Assembly: GCA_025999255.1 (NCBI GenBank)
Contig: BNXB01000057.1
Span: forward strand, 1 to 8,674
Direction: 5' to 3'
DNA: 8,674 bases
DNA from: Bacteroidia bacterium
Lineage (GTDB): Bacteria > Bacteroidota > Bacteroidia > Bacteroidales > Azobacteroidaceae
Below the pieces are notes generated by a model. It was not told the DNA's origin. It ran no database searches and saw nothing but the letters and a program-made list of their open reading frames with translations. Positions 5,720 through 8,674 of this stretch are shown here, piece by piece. Made by a program: the position numbers and the translations under genes. Each line of letters starts with the position of its first letter. Position 1 is the first letter of the stretch.

Positions 5720-6289
5720 GTGCCAAAACAGAAACAACACGATACAGCAAAACTGATTGTAGAATATCAATCGCAACTCAAATCCTTTATCCGCAAAAGA
5801 ACTGATAACAAGGAAGATGCGGAGGATATTCTGCAGAATGTTTTTTATCAATTGGTCAAAACGGTCAATACCGCCATGAATCCGATTGAAGATGTGTCTG
5901 CATGGCTCTATCGCGTGGCACGGAACACGATTATCAACCACGCTATTAAAAAGCGGGAAGAAGAAATGCCTGTATACCGGAACGATGAAGGCGACATGGA
6001 AATATTGGAAAATCTTTCGGAAGTGCTGTTTAATGACGAGACCTCGCCGTCACCCGAAATAGAATATTTGCGTTCGCTGGTTTGGACTGAGTTGGAAAAT
6101 GCGCTTGCCGAACTTCCGTCCGAACAACGCGAAATTTACGAATTGACCGAATCAGAAGGGATTCCGGTAAAGGAAATAGCACAAGCTACCGGTGTTCCGG
6201 TCAATACCCTCTTATCGCGGAAACATTATGCGGTATCACATTTGCGAAAGCGGCTCGCCTGGTTATATAATGATTTGATTTATAATTAA
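5720..6289 (+). CDS. ECF-type sigma-70 family RNA polymerase sigma factor
   Basis: About 189 residues with the two conserved domains of group 4 sigma factors. Region 2 spans LIVEYQSQLKSFIRKR through NKEDAEDILQNVFYQLVKT (core-binding 2.1-2.2) to VSAWLYRVARNTIINH (promoter -10 recognition, 2.3-2.4). A linker of about 50 acidic residues follows, then region 4 with ALAELPSEQREIYELTESEG and the helix-turn-helix IAQATGVPVNTLLSRKHYAVSHLRKRL, which binds the -35 element. I chose the GTG at 5720 (MPKQKQHDT...) over an ATG at 5660. The extra 20 residues would overlap 59 bp of the upstream gene and lack sigma character, and GTG lies 1 bp after that gene's stop. Being last in an operon with a ferredoxin and a His-rich membrane protein suggests regulation by redox, metal or envelope state. 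No anti-sigma gene follows; the next gene is on the opposite strand. Confidence 0.9.
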   Translation: MPKQKQHDTAKLIVEYQSQLKSFIRKRTDNKEDAEDILQNVFYQLVKTVNTAMNPIEDVSAWLYRVARNTIINHAIKKREEEMPVYRNDEGDMEILENLSEVLFNDETSPSPEIEYLRSLVWTELENALAELPSEQREIYELTESEGIPVKEIAQATGVPVNTLLSRKHYAVSHLRKRLAWLYNDLIYN

Positions 6290-6299
6290 AACAATTATT

Positions 6300-6324
6300 G
6301 GCTCCCCCGGATTTTTGAGAAGCC
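6300..6324 (-). terminator. Possible hairpin downstream of tRNA-Ser
   Basis: On the - strand, GGCTTCTC and GGGGAGCC pair over 8 bp with two G-U wobbles and a 9-nt loop. On the + strand the same arms give two A-C mismatches, which favours a role in - strand RNA, about 45 nt beyond the tRNA 3' end. Only a weak T-rich tract follows, so this is tentative. Confidence 0.25.
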
Positions 6325-6368
6325 CCAACTATTTTTCGAAATAACAAAAAGAAACAAAAGATTTTTTG

Positions 6369-6456
6369 CGGAAAGAACAGGATTCGAACCTGCGATTCCC
6401 TTTAGGGGAATACACGCTTTCCAGGCGTGCCTCTTCAACCACTCGAGCACCTTTCC
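6369..6456 (-). tRNA. tRNA-Ser (anticodon GGA)
   Basis: The - strand folds as a class II tRNA of 88 nt. The acceptor arms GGAAAGG and TCTTTCC pair with one G-U. The anticodon stem CACGC/GCGTG encloses loop CTGGAAA with anticodon GGA (bases 6420-6422), which reads UCC and UCU. A long variable arm (ATTCCC paired with GGGAAT) is typical of tRNA-Ser, and the T arm GCAGG-TTCGAAT-CCTGT is canonical. The discriminator is G, as expected for serine. The next bases are CAA, so CCA is not encoded and must be added by the CCA enzyme. No integration-type duplication of the 3' end is seen beside it. Confidence 0.96.
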
Positions 6457-6472
6457 TTTTTATTTGCGAGTG

Positions 6473-6503
6473 CAAAGATAAGATATATTTTTATTTATAC
6501 AAA
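6473..6503 (-). promoter_or_regulatory. Bacteroidota-type promoter for tRNA-Ser
   Basis: Reading the - strand, TTTG (6503-6500) is followed by a 19-bp spacer and TATCTTTG (6480-6473), a full match to TTTG-N19-21-TAnnTTTG. Initiation would fall near 6466, about 10 nt before the tRNA 5' end at 6456. It lies in the gap after the TatD stop at 6510, so the tRNA has its own transcription start. Confidence 0.7.
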
Positions 6504-6509
6504 GACATC

Positions 6510-7274
6510 TTAAATTTTGAAAAGCTTGTGCGCATTTTCCGAAGTCTTTTTTTTCACTGTTTCAATCGGAAGCCCATATACCTCAGCCAATTTTTCAACG
6601 ACATAAGAAATATACGCAGGTTCGTTACGCTTGCCACGGAACGGTACAGGAGCCAGGTACGGAGCATCTGTTTCCGTTACAATCCGTTCTATCGGAGCAA
6701 TATTCAGATGATCCCGGAAATTGGAATTTTTGAAAGTAACAACTCCATTAATTCCTATTAAGAAATTTTCACACTGTAAAACCTTTTCCAATTCCTCGCG
6801 ACTCCCTCCAAAACTATGAAAAATACCTCGCAAATTGTGTACGCCCACGGAATTCAGACACTCAAAAACTTCGGGAAAAGCATCACGGGTGTGAATAACC
6901 ACCGGCAGATTCATTTCCATACTCCAATGGAGTTGTTCGATAAAAACCTGTTTTTGTTCTTTTATATATGTTTTATCCCAGTACAAGTCGATTCCTATCT
7001 CTCCAACTGCAATGTATTTACGCTTATCGAACCATGAACGGATTTCCATCAAATCATTTTTCCTGGAAGACGTAACGCTGGTAGGATGCAAGCCCATCAT
7101 GGGAAAACAATAGTCGGGATGCCGATCGCATGATTCGTGTAAACGGACTACGGTATCCGAATCGACATTAGGAAGTAATAGTTTTGTAATTCCGGCTTTT
7201 TTCGCCCGTTCGATCATAACCTCCCAATCCTCGTCAAATTCTTCCAGGTAAACGTGTGTATGAGTATCAATCAT
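6510..7274 (-). CDS. TatD-family metal-dependent hydrolase (DNase)
   Basis: A 254-residue TIM-barrel amidohydrolase-like enzyme. TatD proteins are divalent-metal phosphoesterases with 3'-5' exonuclease or DNase activity on DNA, linked to repair and DNA turnover. The metal-site motifs appear in order: IDTHTHVY (first two His) at the N terminus, VGEIGID with the metal-bridging Glu near residue 94, PVVIHTRDA (His) near 130, FHSFGG (His) near 155, and TETDAPYLAPVPFRGKRNEP (catalytic Asp) near 205. The length is normal for the family. The ATG at 7274 is preferred; a TTG at 7277 would add one residue. That ATG shares one base with the TGA of the polyprenyl synthase gene upstream (TGATG), so the two are co-translated. 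Which TatD subfamily it belongs to is not clear. Confidence 0.94.
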   Translation of the reverse strand: MIDTHTHVYLEEFDEDWEVMIERAKKAGITKLLLPNVDSDTVVRLHESCDRHPDYCFPMMGLHPTSVTSSRKNDLMEIRSWFDKRKYIAVGEIGIDLYWDKTYIKEQKQVFIEQLHWSMEMNLPVVIHTRDAFPEVFECLNSVGVHNLRGIFHSFGGSREELEKVLQCENFLIGINGVVTFKNSNFRDHLNIAPIERIVTETDAPYLAPVPFRGKRNEPAYISYVVEKLAEVYGLPIETVKKKTSENAHKLFKI

Positions 7275-8248
7275 CAATAATCCCTTTCCAGCAGTTGCTT
7301 GGCAAATTCATATAAGACCGTTTTCTTGTCCTCAGGAAGATCGACCTTCGACAACTCGGAAATTGCCTTATCATACAAAGATTTCATCTTCTTTTCTGCC
7401 CTTTCTCTCAATTGCAATCGGTTGTATATTGCCGTCACCTCGCGGATTTTCTCATTATCATTATACGACTTTGTTTCCAGCCGGTTTAACAAAGATATTT
7501 TTTCCTCTCCTTCAGCTAATTGCAAAGCATTTACAAGGAAAAAAGTTTTCTTATTACACAAAATATCTCCACCGATTGTTTTTCCGAATGTTACCGGATC
7601 TCCATAAATGTCCAGGAAATCATCTTTGATCTGAAATACCAACCCCAGATTGATTCCGAATTCATATAACAACCCCATATCGTTCATCTTAGCACCGCCA
7701 ATCATTGCTCCGGTTTTCAGACAGGCACCTATCATGACTGCTGTTTTCAATCGAATCATTTCAAGATATTCCTCCTCCGTAACATCCAACCGGGTTTCGA
7801 ACTCCATATCCAATTGCTGACCTTCACAAATCTCTGCCGCTGTTTTAGAAAATAATTCCAGGAGAGACTTGACTATTTCCGACGGAGCTTTTGACATTAT
7901 CCGATAAGCCAGGATCAACATTGAATCTCCCGACAAAATCGCGGTATTTTCATTCCAAACCTTATGAACAGTCGGTTTTCCGCGACGAATATCCGCTTTG
8001 TCCATTACATCGTCGTGCATCAAAGTAAAATTGTGAAACACTTCCCATGCCAATGCAGGCTGGATAGCGTCCGATACATCGTCGCGATACAAATTACACG
8101 CCAGTAATGTCAAAGCCGGCCGGACTCTTTTCCCACCTAATTCCAATATATAACGAATGGGGGCATATAAATGACCCGGATATTGCGGATAATCAATTTT
8201 TTCGATGTTTTCACGGATAATATCCAAAGATTGTTCAAATGTCATCAT
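7274..8248 (-). CDS. Trans-type polyprenyl (isoprenyl) diphosphate synthase
   Basis: A 324-residue all-helical prenyltransferase that condenses isopentenyl diphosphate with allylic diphosphates, feeding quinone, undecaprenyl or related isoprenoid synthesis in the cytosol. GGKRVRP is the IPP/diphosphate-binding motif. LMHDDVMDKADIRRGKPTVH holds the first Asp-rich motif (DDVMD), and QIKDDFLDIYGD the second (DDFLD); GKTIGGDI, the C-terminal Lys region, follows. The first motif has no two-residue insertion, and a Phe lies five residues before it (FTLMHDD). In this family a bulky residue there limits chain length, so a C15-C20 product (farnesyl or geranylgeranyl diphosphate) is favoured, though this is inference. 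Two ATGs (8248, 8245) begin the frame; the first is used here. The stop overlaps the TatD start by 1 nt. The TonB-like gene ends 51 bp upstream on the same strand. Confidence 0.94.
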   Translation of the reverse strand: MMTFEQSLDIIRENIEKIDYPQYPGHLYAPIRYILELGGKRVRPALTLLACNLYRDDVSDAIQPALAWEVFHNFTLMHDDVMDKADIRRGKPTVHKVWNENTAILSGDSMLILAYRIMSKAPSEIVKSLLELFSKTAAEICEGQQLDMEFETRLDVTEEEYLEMIRLKTAVMIGACLKTGAMIGGAKMNDMGLLYEFGINLGLVFQIKDDFLDIYGDPVTFGKTIGGDILCNKKTFFLVNALQLAEGEEKISLLNRLETKSYNDNEKIREVTAIYNRLQLRERAEKKMKSLYDKAISELSKVDLPEDKKTVLYEFAKQLLERDY

Positions 8249-8299
8249 GTTTCATCAGTTTGTTAAGTATATTGAGCAAAAATTTTCCATATATCAACC

Positions 8300-8674
8300 T
8301 TATAATTTAAAAATAATCGGAACATAACACTTCATTTTAACACTTTTCCCATTTTTTATTCCCGGTTTCCATTGGGGCATTGTACGTAAAACACGTAAAG
8401 CCTCATCATCCAAAAAGATATAAACACTTTGTTCCAATTTTACATCAAAAATAGAACCATCTTCCATTACAATAAAAGAGCAAACGACTTTTCCTTGTAT
8501 CCGTTGTTTCAAAGCCACAGAGGGATACTTCAGATTTTGATAAATATACCGAATCAAAGCCCCTCTCCCTCCCGGATATTCAGGCATCGTATCCACTTCT
8601 TCCGGATTCAAGGGCTGCTCTCCTGTTTCTTTTATTTCTTTTGAGCAATGCTCGGATTTTTCTTCTGCATCTTT
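8300..8674 (-). CDS. TonB C-terminal domain protein (5' end missing)
   Basis: The 3' part of a TonB-like energy transducer or related envelope protein. The visible 124 codons end in a TonB C-terminal domain: MPEYPGGRGALIRYIYQNLKYP, then QGKVVCSFIVMEDGSI, VKLEQSV, LDDEALRVLRTMPQWKPGIKNGK and MKCYVPIIFKL. The YP...A...QG.V...F.V..DG...V layout and the P-W-P-G-NGK turn are hallmarks of TonB CTDs in Bacteroidota. The frame stays open past the TTG at 8611 to the window end, through a charged linker (KDAEEKSEHCSKEIKETGEQP), so the gene continues beyond 8674. An N-terminal anchor or signal helix would lie outside the window. TonB proteins couple the proton gradient through ExbBD to outer-membrane receptors, but several Bacteroidota proteins carry this domain alone, so the exact role is open. 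Confidence 0.88.
   Translation of the reverse strand, partial: KDAEEKSEHCSKEIKETGEQPLNPEEVDTMPEYPGGRGALIRYIYQNLKYPSVALKQRIQGKVVCSFIVMEDGSIFDVKLEQSVYIFLDDEALRVLRTMPQWKPGIKNGKSVKMKCYVPIIFKL

Noticed and set aside
6369..6456. tRNA-Ser as the integration site of the cassette
   Set aside because: The cassette ends about 1.6 kb away with a host-like operon in between, and no copy of the tRNA 3' end is seen near the cassette edges.
6366..6761. 131-codon + strand frame beginning QDSNLRFPLGEYTLSRR
   Set aside because: It reads through the reverse complement of tRNA-Ser and then antisense to the TatD gene; this is a familiar false-gene pattern over tRNA genes.
7299..7629. Two overlapping + strand frames within the polyprenyl synthase region
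   Set aside because: Both are antisense to a gene with complete Asp-rich motifs and show no protein family signal.
1..8674. CRISPR array or complete insertion sequence
   Set aside because: No regularly spaced repeat series and no transposase or paired terminal inverted repeats were found on reading either strand.

Overview
The window looks like part of a chromosome from a member of the Bacteroidota, most likely the Bacteroidales. Two promoters match the consensus of that phylum (TTTG, a 19-21 bp spacer, then TAnnTTTG), and the gene set (TatD hydrolase, polyprenyl synthase, TonB C-terminal protein, tRNA-Ser without an encoded CCA) fits. Genus cannot be read from the sequence.

Left flank (1-1091): the 3' part of a MalY/PatB-type PLP aminotransferase. 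Bases 1092-1450 hold no intact gene and look like decayed DNA. A consensus promoter (1453-1484) then leads into a broken XRE/Cro-type helix-turn-helix gene (1504-1694, reading-frame pieces in three frames). A 21-bp palindrome (1708-1728) follows, 23 bp before the next gene.

Central cassette (1752-4793): three tightly packed + strand genes, much more AT-rich than the right flank. They encode an OLD-like AAA ATPase with a C-terminal TOPRIM-like region, a ParB/Srx-like protein with a DGNRR motif, and a D12-class adenine-N6 DNA methyltransferase. Gaps are 18 bp and 0 bp. This looks like an acquired defence or DNA-modification module in which the methyltransferase could mark self DNA and the ATPase-TOPRIM protein could be the nuclease. 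That role is inference; I do not recognise the exact three-gene combination as a named system.

Right of the cassette (4794-6289): a spacer with a near-perfect 16-bp direct repeat (29-bp period) and a terminator-like hairpin. A likely + strand operon follows: a small one-helix membrane protein, a 2[4Fe-4S] ferredoxin, a two-helix His-rich membrane protein and an ECF-type sigma factor. The layout suggests a redox- or metal-responsive regulatory unit.

Right flank (6369-8674, all - strand): tRNA-Ser(GGA) with its own promoter, a TatD-family hydrolase, a trans-type polyprenyl diphosphate synthase whose stop overlaps the TatD start by 1 nt, and the 3' part of a TonB C-terminal-domain protein that runs off the window end.
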